Shown: positions 1 to 6,150 of the stretch, in pieces
How the letters are laid out: each line of letters begins with the position of its first letter
How positions within the stretch are numbered: position 1 is the stretch's first letter
From: Pseudomonadota bacterium
GTDB lineage: Bacteria; Desulfobacterota; Desulfobacteria; Desulfobacterales; Desulfobacteraceae
NCBI GenBank assembly: GCA_018816605.1
Contig: JAHIVS010000604.1
Location: 1 to 6,768 of the forward strand
Length of the DNA stretch: 6,768 bases
Reading direction: 5' to 3'
The notes under the pieces: model-generated
What the model saw: only the letters and a program-made list of their open reading frames with translations
Databases searched by the model: none
Told to the model about the DNA's origin: nothing
Translations under genes and position numbers: made by a program

Positions 1-5
1 AAAGA

Positions 6-92
6 TGGTGCCGAAGGGGAGATTCGAACTCCCACAAGCATACGCTCGCCAGTCCCTGAAACTGGTGCGTCTACCAATTCCGCCACTTCGGC
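6..92 (-). tRNA. tRNA-Leu, anticodon CAG
   Basis: Decodes leucine CUG codons. Read on the minus strand, the acceptor stem pairs GCCGAAG (86-92) with CTTCGGC (10-16), followed by discriminator A (9) and an encoded CCA (6-8). The anticodon stem CCAGT/ACTGG (61-65 with 49-53) encloses the seven-base loop TTCAGGG, which puts CAG at 56-58. A long variable arm (GAGC...GCTTG) and a T arm GGGAG-TTCGAAT-CTCCC follow. The long arm is the class II signature expected of tRNA-Leu, and the D arm has the usual TGGTAGACGCA-type sequence. The gene is complete at 87 bases and diverges from ribF. Its own promoter should lie in 93-207 but I cannot place it. The short plus-strand open frame across it is an artefact. 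Confidence 0.97.
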
Positions 93-126
93 ACATCTTC
101 ACCGCTTCTTTGAAATCAATTAAAGA

Positions 127-155
127 TTGCTTAAAAGCGATGGGTAGGCTATATA
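127..155 (+). promoter_or_regulatory. Candidate sigma70-type promoter for the ribF operon (distal)
   Basis: TTGCTT at 127-132 and TATATA at 150-155 have a 17-base spacer. Both boxes are partial matches (3/6 and 4/6). This is an alternative or second start to the promoter at 159-187 and gives a leader of about 45 bases. That is far too short for an FMN riboswitch, and none is visible upstream of ribF. Confidence 0.25.
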
Positions 156-158
156 TCT

Positions 159-187
159 TTGTTTGTGGTAATTGTCAAGACTATATT
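159..187 (+). promoter_or_regulatory. Candidate sigma70-type promoter for the ribF operon (proximal)
   Basis: TTGTTT at 159-164 and TATATT at 182-187 are separated by 17 bases. The -10 box matches TATAAT at five of six positions; the -35 box keeps only TTG. Transcription would start near 194, leaving a very short leader before the ribF ATG at 208. Seen by eye only; the region is AT-rich, so chance matches are likely. Confidence 0.35.
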
Positions 188-198
188 ATTCCAAAATA

Positions 199-204
199 AA
201 GGGA
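199..204 (+). promoter_or_regulatory. Ribosome binding site deciding the ribF start
   Basis: AAGGGA lies just upstream of ATG 208, with a short spacing of 3 bases. It favours ATG 208 over the in-frame TTG at 172, which would add 12 residues not expected in the RibF family and would place translation across the proximal promoter. Confidence 0.55.
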
Positions 205-207
205 CCC

Positions 208-1152
208 ATGGAATTAATCGAAAATTTAGATCTGATTAGCAGCCCGTATAAAAATGCTGTTATCACCATCGGAAATTTTGACGGCGTTCATAAAGGACAT
301 CAGGCATTGTTTCATCAGGTTATGGAAAAAGCCGATGAGATTGGCGGCATTGCCGTTGCTGTAACCTTTGAACCCCACCCGTTGAGGGCTTTGGGGATTT
401 CAAGTCCGCCGCTAATCACCCGGTATGACCAAAAAAAAGAGCTCATTGAACAATCCGGGATCGATGTACTGATTTGTATCCCCTTTGATAAGGCGTTTTC
501 AGCCATCACTGCCCATGATTTCATCGAAAAAATTCTTGTGAAGAAAATAGGAATGAAAGGCATCATCATAGGAGAAGATTATTCCTTTGGAAAAGACAGG
601 ACCGGAAATATAGACCTGCTTAAATCCGAAGGAAAACGGCTGGGCTTTGAAACCATCGTCTCTCCCTGGATCAATGACACCAATGAGGGAGTTGAACGAA
701 TCTCCAGTACCCGCATCCGGGAAATTGTCATGGAGGGTAATGTGGATCAGGCCATGAAATATCTGGGCCGGCACTATCAGATCCGGGGCAAGGTTATCCG
801 GGGCAGAAAAAGGGGCGGAAGCCAGCTGGGTTTCCCCACTGCCAACATTAAACTCCATGACGAACTTTGCCCGAAAGTAGGGGTTTATGCCGTCAAAGTT
901 GAAACCGTAAAAGGGGCGTTTCAGGGGGTTGCCAATATTGGTTTTTCCCCCACCTTCGGGGACCAGATGTTCACCATTGAGGTACATATCCTTGATTTTG
1001 ATCACAACCTGTATGATTCAAGGATCCGCATCAATATGGTGGCACGCCTCAGGGACGAGAAAAAATTTTCCTCCATAGGGGAATTGTCCGGACAAATCAG
1101 AAAAGATATTGAAATAGCAAAGGAAATTCTGGAAAAAAATGGCCATACGTAA
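208..1152 (+). CDS. ribF: Bifunctional riboflavin kinase / FAD synthetase
   Basis: Cytoplasmic enzyme that phosphorylates riboflavin to FMN and then adenylylates FMN to FAD, using ATP in both steps. From ATG 208 it is 314 residues, the normal family length. The N-terminal FAD synthetase half shows the nucleotidyltransferase motif GNFDGVHKGH (22-31), GEDYSFGKDRTG (122-133) and ISSTRIRE (165-172). The C-terminal riboflavin kinase half shows GFPTANI (208-214, with the PTAN metal/ATP motif), GVANIGFSPTFG (240-251) and E258 of EVHILDF, the position of the expected catalytic glutamate. An in-frame TTG at 172 would extend it by 12 residues, but ATG 208 has the better ribosome binding site and matches the family N-terminus. 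Its last 14 bases overlap def. As first gene of the plus-strand run it likely carries the operon promoter. Both domains look intact. Confidence 0.96.
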   Translation: MELIENLDLISSPYKNAVITIGNFDGVHKGHQALFHQVMEKADEIGGIAVAVTFEPHPLRALGISSPPLITRYDQKKELIEQSGIDVLICIPFDKAFSAITAHDFIEKILVKKIGMKGIIIGEDYSFGKDRTGNIDLLKSEGKRLGFETIVSPWINDTNEGVERISSTRIREIVMEGNVDQAMKYLGRHYQIRGKVIRGRKRGGSQLGFPTANIKLHDELCPKVGVYAVKVETVKGAFQGVANIGFSPTFGDQMFTIEVHILDFDHNLYDSRIRINMVARLRDEKKFSSIGELSGQIRKDIEIAKEILEKNGHT

Positions 1153-1675
1153 TATTTTAAAATATCCTGAAAAATCCCTTTCCCAGCCTTCTGTTACCGT
1201 AGATGTCATAGATGATGAAATCAAGCAGCTGATCCAAGATATGGGCGAAACCATGTTTGACGATGCTGGGGTTGGCCTTGCCGCCCCCCAGGTCGGCATT
1301 AACCGACGGATTCTTGTCTATGACGCCCATGCCATGGATCCTGAGGCCAGGAAAGATATCAAAGAAATCATTGCCCTGATCAACCCTGAAATCATTGCCA
1401 CCCAGGGCAGCTTTATTTCAGAAGACGAAGGTTGCCTGAGTGTGGTGGAATACCGCGCCAATGTGAAACGGTACGAACGGGTCACGGTCAAAGCCCTGGA
1501 TATGGACGGCAAACAAATCCAGTTTGAGGCAGAAGGCATCCTGTCGGTGATTATGCAGCATGAGATAGATCATTTGGATGGAATTCTTTTCATCGATCGG
1601 ATCAGTCCTTTAAAACGGGCCATGTATAAAAAGAAGCGCTTAAAAGAATTAAAAAAGGAAAATGAAGACACTTAA
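1139..1675 (+). CDS. def: Peptide deformylase
   Basis: Metalloenzyme that removes the N-formyl group from the initiator methionine of new proteins, acting at the ribosome exit. At 178 residues it has the usual length. All three family motifs are present: GVGLAAPQVG (44-53), EGCLS (97-101, with metal ligand C99) and QHEIDH (140-145, with ligands H141 and H145 and catalytic E142). The residue after EGCLSV is V rather than the common P (EGCLSVVEYR); this is not an active-site loss. The C-terminal tail from about 157 is lysine-rich and likely helical, as in Gram-negative type deformylases that contact the ribosome. The ATG at 1139 lies inside the end of ribF and is preceded by TCTGGA plus an A-run. 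The gene overlaps fmt by 14 bases, and pairing def with fmt is the classic arrangement. Confidence 0.97.
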   Translation: MAIRNILKYPEKSLSQPSVTVDVIDDEIKQLIQDMGETMFDDAGVGLAAPQVGINRRILVYDAHAMDPEARKDIKEIIALINPEIIATQGSFISEDEGCLSVVEYRANVKRYERVTVKALDMDGKQIQFEAEGILSVIMQHEIDHLDGILFIDRISPLKRAMYKKKRLKELKKENEDT

Positions 1676-2609
1676 TATTATTTTCATGGGAACCCCGGAG
1701 TTTTCTGTTCCAAGCCTCAACGCCCTTGCCGTTCAGGATGATTTTAAGATAAGCCTTGTGGTCACCCAGCCGGACAGGCCCAAAGGGAGGGGGAAAAAGC
1801 TAAGTTTTTCCCCGGTAAAGCAGGCAGCGCTCAAATTGGGAATCGATGTTTTTCAGCCGGAAAATATCAATTCCCCGGAAAGCATGGAAAGGCTTGCGGC
1901 CCTCGACCCCGACTATTTTGTAGTGGTGGCCTTTGGCCAGATTTTGTCCCAAAAGATTTTGGATATTCCCAAAATTTTTCCCATTAATATCCATGGCTCC
2001 CTTCTTCCCAGATACCGGGGGGCATCTCCCATCCAGGCAGCTGTGATGAATATGGACGCACAAACCGGTATTACCACCATGGTGATGGCCAAGGGCATGG
2101 ATACAGGTGACATGCTGCTCAGAGCTGTCACGCCCCTTGACCCGGAAGAGACCGCCCCGGAACTCCACGACCGTTTATCGGTCATGGGCGGAGACCTGAT
2201 CGTCGAGACCCTCCGGCAATGCCGAAAAAACGCCCTTATCCCCATCCCCCAGGACCCTTCCCAGGCCACCTATGTGTCCATGCTGAAAAAATCCGACGGT
2301 AAAATAGACTGGACCCGCCCCGGCAAGAAGATTGTTGCCCACATCAATGCCATGACCCCCTGGCCCGGCGCCTACACCCATTTGAATAACATCCGGTTAA
2401 AAATTTTTAAGGCAATGGCCCTCGACCATGGACCACCCCTTGATCCCGGGGTGATTTACCAGTGCAACAAAACCGGTATCCATGTGGCAACGGGAGAAAA
2501 GGCCATTGTGATTCTCGAACTCATGGGAGCCTCGGGCAAACGGATGTCGGCCGATGCCTTTTTGCGCGGCCATGAAATTGACCTGCCGGCCAGGTTTGAG
2601 ATGGTATGA
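1662..2609 (+). CDS. fmt: Methionyl-tRNA formyltransferase
   Basis: Transfers a formyl group from 10-formyl-tetrahydrofolate to Met-tRNA(fMet), committing it to initiation; Def later reverses the modification on the protein. The product is 315 residues, a typical length. The N-terminal formyltransferase domain begins with IIFMGTPEFSVPSL (6-19), then VVTQPDRPKGRGKKL (33-47), where the basic loop that contacts tRNA is expected. The catalytic segment NIHGSLLPRYRGASP (109-123) supplies N109 and H111, and MDTGDML (146-152) supplies catalytic D147. The C-terminal domain (about 206-315) is the tRNA-binding OB-like fold and includes DGKIDWTRP and the INAMTPWPGAYT stretch. ATG 1662 follows AAGGAA (1655-1660) at close spacing and sits within the last codons of def. 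The stop overlaps the rsmB start as ATGA (2606-2609), which suggests translational coupling. Confidence 0.97.
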   Translation: MKTLNIIFMGTPEFSVPSLNALAVQDDFKISLVVTQPDRPKGRGKKLSFSPVKQAALKLGIDVFQPENINSPESMERLAALDPDYFVVVAFGQILSQKILDIPKIFPINIHGSLLPRYRGASPIQAAVMNMDAQTGITTMVMAKGMDTGDMLLRAVTPLDPEETAPELHDRLSVMGGDLIVETLRQCRKNALIPIPQDPSQATYVSMLKKSDGKIDWTRPGKKIVAHINAMTPWPGAYTHLNNIRLKIFKAMALDHGPPLDPGVIYQCNKTGIHVATGEKAIVILELMGASGKRMSADAFLRGHEIDLPARFEMV

Positions 2610-3922
2610 ACAGGGATGCCCGTTACACAGCCCTTAAAATTCTGCTGCGCTGTGCAAAAAAAACCTGCACCCTGGATAAAAGCATTGACGATGCCAAAAA
2701 GGATCTGGAATCCATGTCCCGCCAGGACCGGAATCTCTGCAATGCAATCGTCTTCGGGGTATTGCGCAACAGAGGCTATCTTGATTTTATCATCCGGTCT
2801 TTTTCAAAAAAAAATATTGAACGACTGGACGAACCGGTTCTCTATATTTTAAGAATCGGTCTTTTTCAACTTGTTTTTATGGATCGGATTCCTGCCTTTG
2901 CCGCCATTAATACCAGTATCGAGCTTGCCAAAAAACAGACAAACAAAGGGGCGCAAGGCTTTATCAATGCGGTTCTGAGAAATGCCGACGAAAAGCGCCA
3001 TACCCTTGTCCTGCCCGATGGGGATAAAAAGGGGGCTGCCCATATTTGCGTCCAGTACAGTATGCCGGCCTGGCTTACAAAAAGATGGGTTGCCGCCTAT
3101 GGATATGAGCAAAGCCTTTCCCTTTGCAGTGCCATCAACACCATTCCCCCCATAACCCTGCGGACCAACACCTTAAAAATAGGAAGAACTGCCCTGGGTG
3201 AGCTTCTTGAAACCCAGGCGTTTAATATTGGCTATACGGAGCAAAGTCCGGACGGCATTTATATTTCCAATCCGGGCAAGCCTGTGAACGAAATAGATGG
3301 ATTTGACCAGGGATTTTTCCAGGTCCAGGATGAGGCAGCCCAGCTGGTGTCTCAAATTCTGGCCCCCAAGCCTTGGGAAACCATCCTGGATGCCTGTGCC
3401 GGACTTGGGGGCAAGGCCTGTCACCTTGCCCAGTTAATGAACAACCAGGGCTCGGTTGTAGCGGCCGATGTGGAATCCCATAAGCTTGACAGCCTTAGGG
3501 CTGAATGCCGGCGACTGGGGATAAAAAATATCCAGGTCCAACAGACCAACCTGTTAACGGCAACCCTGAATGACTTTTCCGGATATTTTGACAGGGTTCT
3601 TCTGGATGCGCCCTGTTCTGGGCTTGGGGTCATGCGCCGCAATCCAGACACCAAATGGAAACAAACCTTAAAAGAGGTCCTGCGCATGGGTGCCCAGCAG
3701 AAAAAAATGCTCAATACTGCTGCAAATTTTGTCAAGCCCGGGGGAATCCTGGTGTATGCCGTCTGCTCTTGTGAACCTGAAGAAAATGAGCAGGTGATCG
3801 CAGCCTTTTTACAAAAAAGAAAAGATTATTTTCTGGACACCTCCTTTAAAACCTACCCCCTGACCCTTCAGATGGATGGTTTTTTTATCGCCAGGCTTAA
3901 AAGACAGGAAAAAACCCCATGA
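2606..3922 (+). CDS. rsmB: 16S rRNA (cytosine-C5) methyltransferase, RsmB/Sun family
   Basis: Predicted SAM-dependent enzyme that makes m5C967 (E. coli numbering) in 16S rRNA. The product is 438 residues, near the family norm. An N-terminal NusB-like helical domain (about 3-128) shows DRNLCNAIVFGVLRN (41-55) and FINAVLRN (119-126). The methyltransferase domain follows: FFQVQDEAAQLV (237-248), motif I LDACAGLGGK (261-270) for SAM, acidic D289 near motif II, motif IV DAPCSGLG (335-342) and motif VI AVCSCEPEEN (385-394) with the probable nucleophile C387. It ends in the family's usual DGFFIARL (424-431). Motif I reads AGLGGK rather than the common AAPGGK, and there is an extra cysteine at 389. 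The NusB-like domain separates RsmB from other m5C enzymes such as RsmF, though the exact target base is inferred. It overlaps fmt and the PASTA gene by 4 bases each. Confidence 0.93.
   Translation: MNRDARYTALKILLRCAKKTCTLDKSIDDAKKDLESMSRQDRNLCNAIVFGVLRNRGYLDFIIRSFSKKNIERLDEPVLYILRIGLFQLVFMDRIPAFAAINTSIELAKKQTNKGAQGFINAVLRNADEKRHTLVLPDGDKKGAAHICVQYSMPAWLTKRWVAAYGYEQSLSLCSAINTIPPITLRTNTLKIGRTALGELLETQAFNIGYTEQSPDGIYISNPGKPVNEIDGFDQGFFQVQDEAAQLVSQILAPKPWETILDACAGLGGKACHLAQLMNNQGSVVAADVESHKLDSLRAECRRLGIKNIQVQQTNLLTATLNDFSGYFDRVLLDAPCSGLGVMRRNPDTKWKQTLKEVLRMGAQQKKMLNTAANFVKPGGILVYAVCSCEPEENEQVIAAFLQKRKDYFLDTSFKTYPLTLQMDGFFIARLKRQEKTP
3906..3910 (+). promoter_or_regulatory. Ribosome binding site of the PASTA gene
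   Basis: AGGAA, 8 bases before ATG 3919, inside the rsmB 3' end. With the ATGA stop/start overlap (3919-3922) it supports ATG 3919 as the true start. Confidence 0.6.
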
Positions 3923-4920
3923 GATCCGTTGTCCAATATGGATTTCTTTTTTTTATTGCCTTCTGCTTTGCCGGTGCTGTGGGGTATTTGAGTATCAGCG
4001 TCTTTACCAAAAGCGCCGAGGAACTCGTTATTCCGGAGTTTAAAGGGAAAAATATCCTCTTTGTACTCGAGACACTAACCCACCTGGGTCTGAACCCAAA
4101 GCTCCATGGTACCCAATACGATGACACGATTCCCAAATACGGCGTAACCTTCCAGGACCCGCCTGCCGGTGCCACCATCAAAAAGGGCAGGGATGTGGTG
4201 ATCACTATTTCCAAGGGTCCCAGGCAGGCGGTTGTTCCGGATTTACGGCAAGTCCCCTTTGGGGAGGCGCTGATCGTCCTTGAAAAAAATGAATTCACCC
4301 AGGGAACCCTTTCCCATGTTCATTCCAGCGATACCCCCAAGGATCATATTATTGCCCAGTACCCGCCCGCCCTTTCCACGGTAGAAAGCAATTTCCCCTG
4401 CAGTTTTCTGATCAGCAAAGGTCCCAAACCCCTGGCACAGGTAATGCCTGACCTTAAAGGCCTCGCCTTGAATGCTGCTGTAACCCGTCTTGAAGACCAG
4501 GATCTCCAGGTGCTTAAGATACATTCAAAAAACATCCCCCAGCTTGACCAGGGTCTTGTTTTGTCCCAAACCCCTGAATTCGGGAGCCAGGTATCTGCCC
4601 AGACGCCCATTGAACTGATTGCCAACGGCACCACAGAAGGCCTGGTAATGGAACCTGTAGATTTTAAGGGAGTGATTCTGGTAACCTATCCCCTGTCCCT
4701 TGGATTTTTAAAAAAACACGTAAGGGTGGAAAGCGATATACTGGGAGTCCCCCTTGATCTTTGCAATGACTATTTTCCTCCGGGAAAAGATATTCACCTA
4801 TTGATTCCTGCGGGAATTAAAACTAAAATAAAGATTTTTGTTGACCATGAACTTGTAAAAACAAGCATCATTGATCCCTGGAACCGGGACAATGACACAG
4901 GAGAATTATTATGGGAATAA
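3919..4920 (+). CDS. Membrane-anchored protein with three PASTA domains, no kinase
   Basis: Function unknown. The 333-residue product has a short N-tail, one hydrophobic segment (about 8-29), and then an outward-facing chain, so it is probably a periplasmic protein held by a signal anchor. There is no lipobox. Three PASTA-like repeats are readable: about 36-100 (VIPEFKGKN...QDPPAGATIKKG...ISKG), 104-168 (VVPDLRQV...QYPPALSTV...ISKGP) and 174-237 (VMPDLKGL...QTPEFGSQV...IANG). Each starts with [IV][VM]P[ED][FL] and ends in a Q.P....V motif. PASTA domains in other proteins (PknB/Stk kinases, some penicillin-binding proteins) bind peptidoglycan fragments or mediate dimers, but no kinase or transpeptidase domain is present here. 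The last 90 or so residues (about 243-333) match nothing I recognise. The ATG overlaps the rsmB stop, and the gene's 3' end overlaps rpe by 10 bases, so it is cotranslated with housekeeping genes. Confidence 0.85.
   Translation: MRSVVQYGFLFFIAFCFAGAVGYLSISVFTKSAEELVIPEFKGKNILFVLETLTHLGLNPKLHGTQYDDTIPKYGVTFQDPPAGATIKKGRDVVITISKGPRQAVVPDLRQVPFGEALIVLEKNEFTQGTLSHVHSSDTPKDHIIAQYPPALSTVESNFPCSFLISKGPKPLAQVMPDLKGLALNAAVTRLEDQDLQVLKIHSKNIPQLDQGLVLSQTPEFGSQVSAQTPIELIANGTTEGLVMEPVDFKGVILVTYPLSLGFLKKHVRVESDILGVPLDLCNDYFPPGKDIHLLIPAGIKTKIKIFVDHELVKTSIIDPWNRDNDTGELLWE
4899..4904 (+). promoter_or_regulatory. Ribosome binding site of rpe
   Basis: AGGAGA, 6 bases before ATG 4911. It is the best Shine-Dalgarno match in the window, within the PASTA gene's coding end. 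It fixes the rpe start and suggests rpe is translated strongly even if coupling is weak. Confidence 0.75.
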
Positions 4921-5561
4921 TTGCCCCGTCCATATTGTCAGCTGACTTCACCCGTCTGGGCGAAGAACTCATAAATGTTGAACAGGCCGGTGCCGACTGG
5001 ATCCATATAGATGTCATGGATGGTCAGTTTGTACCCAATATCACCTATGGCCCCATTATTGTGGAGGCGTGCAAAAGGGTATCAACGCTTAAACTGGATG
5101 TTCATCTGATGATCGAAACACCGGATCCTATGATCCCTGAATTTGCCAGGGCCGGGGCTGATTATATCTCGGTCCATGCCGAAGCCTGCCCCCATCTTCA
5201 CCGAAGCCTCCAGCTCATCAGAAGCCTTGATGTCAAGGCCGGGGTTGCCTTAAATCCCGGAACGCCCCTGTCGTCCATTGAATGGATCATTGACCAGCTG
5301 GATTTTATCCTGATCATGAGCGTCAATCCGGGATTCGGGGGTCAAAACTTCATCCGATCCAGTATTGAAAAAATTTCAGCCCTGTCACGGCTGCTGGCAG
5401 AAAAAAATTCTTCTGCCGTCATCCAGGTGGACGGCGGGGTCAATCAAAAGACCATCCATGAAATACACAAGGCCGGTGCCACCTCCTTTGTGGCAGGTTC
5501 GGCCATTTTCAACACCCCGGACTATCGGCAAACCATTCAGGCTTTAAGACAGGCAATGTAA
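4911..5561 (+). CDS. rpe: Ribulose-phosphate 3-epimerase
   Basis: Interconverts D-ribulose 5-phosphate and D-xylulose 5-phosphate in the pentose phosphate pathway; a cytoplasmic metal-dependent TIM barrel. The product is 216 residues, typical for the family. Visible signatures are IAPSILSADF (4-13, with S8), HIDVMDGQFVPN (32-43, with ligands H32 and D34), LDVHLMI (62-68, with H65), the phosphate-loop region MSVNPGFGGQ (136-145) and VDGGVN (173-178, with D174). H32, D34, H65 and D174 are the expected metal set, and D34 and D174 the acid/base pair. GSAIF (196-200) is the C-terminal phosphate-binding strand. All key residues are present. The gene begins 10 bases inside the PASTA gene and ends 9 bases before the ACT-domain gene. 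Confidence 0.97.
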   Translation: MGIIAPSILSADFTRLGEELINVEQAGADWIHIDVMDGQFVPNITYGPIIVEACKRVSTLKLDVHLMIETPDPMIPEFARAGADYISVHAEACPHLHRSLQLIRSLDVKAGVALNPGTPLSSIEWIIDQLDFILIMSVNPGFGGQNFIRSSIEKISALSRLLAEKNSSAVIQVDGGVNQKTIHEIHKAGATSFVAGSAIFNTPDYRQTIQALRQAM

Positions 5562-5570
5562 AGGTAAAAA

Positions 5571-6125
5571 ATGACCAAACTTATCATCACTGTCCTGGGA
5601 AAGGACAGACCCGGTATTATTTCCCACATAACCACCATTTTGTATGAACGCGACTGCAACCTTGAGAATGTCAACCAGATGATTCTGCAGAACCAGTTTG
5701 CCGGTTTTTTCTTTGTTGAAGCCCCGTCGGATCTTTCCCTTGGCCAATTGCAGCAGCTCTTTATTGAAAAAACCGTTGACACGGGACTGACCGTCCATGT
5801 GAACCGATTGGAAGGCAACGGCCATGGGACCGAGGACTTTCTGCCTGAAATTTTTTTGATCACCACCATCGGTCCGGATCAAAAAGGGCTTGTGGCCAGA
5901 TTTTCAAGCATCATTGCTGCTTTTAAGGCCAATATTGTCAATTTAAAAGCCGTATTCAAAGGGGGCAGCGACCCCACTGCCAATGTCATGTCCTACCAGG
6001 TTGAAATTGTGCCCGGCGTGGATGCCCAGGCCATGTTCCAGGCCCTGAGGGAAAAAGCCCTGGAACTGAACCTGGATATCCGTATCCAGCATAAAAATAT
6101 CTTTGACGCCATCAATAAAATTTAA
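5571..6125 (+). CDS. Tandem ACT-domain protein, GcvR-like
   Basis: A 184-residue protein made of two ACT domains and no other domain, so likely an amino-acid-sensing or regulatory partner rather than an enzyme. ACT 1 spans about 1-80 and opens with TVLGKDRPGIISHI (7-20), whose DRPGI turn is the classic ACT ligand loop. A linker (about 81-91) leads to ACT 2, about 92-176, which has the matching TTIGPDQKGLVARF (98-111). This layout resembles GcvR, the repressor partner of the glycine cleavage system in enterics, but no GcvA or gcv genes are present here, so that function is not assumed. The start is preceded by AAGG (5561-5564), 6 bases upstream, right at the rpe stop. A UPF0210 gene follows 25 bases on. 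ACT/UPF0210 pairs also occur in Gram-positives, where the ACT partner is usually a single-domain protein of about 90 residues. Confidence 0.85.
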   Translation: MTKLIITVLGKDRPGIISHITTILYERDCNLENVNQMILQNQFAGFFFVEAPSDLSLGQLQQLFIEKTVDTGLTVHVNRLEGNGHGTEDFLPEIFLITTIGPDQKGLVARFSSIIAAFKANIVNLKAVFKGGSDPTANVMSYQVEIVPGVDAQAMFQALREKALELNLDIRIQHKNIFDAINKI

Positions 6126-6139
6126 CACCCACATAGAAC

Positions 6140-6145
6140 AGGAAA
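6140..6145 (+). promoter_or_regulatory. Ribosome binding site of the UPF0210 gene
   Basis: AGGAAA, 5 bases before ATG 6151. It selects this start over the in-frame ATG at 6172, which lacks a comparable site. The 25-base gap (6126-6150) contains no terminator hairpin, so read-through from the ACT gene is expected. Confidence 0.65.
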
Positions 6146-6150
6146 CCTTA

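Noticed and set aside
6..92. tRNA-Leu as an integrated-element attachment site
   Set aside because: The tRNA 3' end is at the window edge, so the flank where an element would sit is not visible; no integrase or repeat of the tRNA 3' end was noticed inside the window.
5..199. 64-codon plus-strand open frame at the left edge
   Set aside because: It runs antisense across the complete tRNA-Leu gene and into the spacer; no ribosome binding site and no recognisable protein.
172..207. Extended ribF start at TTG 172
   Set aside because: The 12 extra residues do not fit the family N-terminus, the codon is TTG, and ATG 208 has a nearby AAGGGA.
93..207. FMN riboswitch upstream of ribF
   Set aside because: The spacer is too short and lacks the conserved RFN-type elements.
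499..1005. 168-codon minus-strand open frame opposite ribF
   Set aside because: ribF is clearly coding on the plus strand; the antisense translation shows no domain and is a frame shadow.
2616..2852. 78-codon plus-strand frame inside rsmB that spans the A9 run, possible programmed frameshift product
   Set aside because: The rsmB frame is intact with full family motifs, and no stimulatory structure was seen; treated as a shadow.
5571..6125. Naming the ACT protein gcvR
   Set aside because: Domain layout is similar, but there are no glycine cleavage genes or GcvA nearby and the UPF0210 partner suggests another role.
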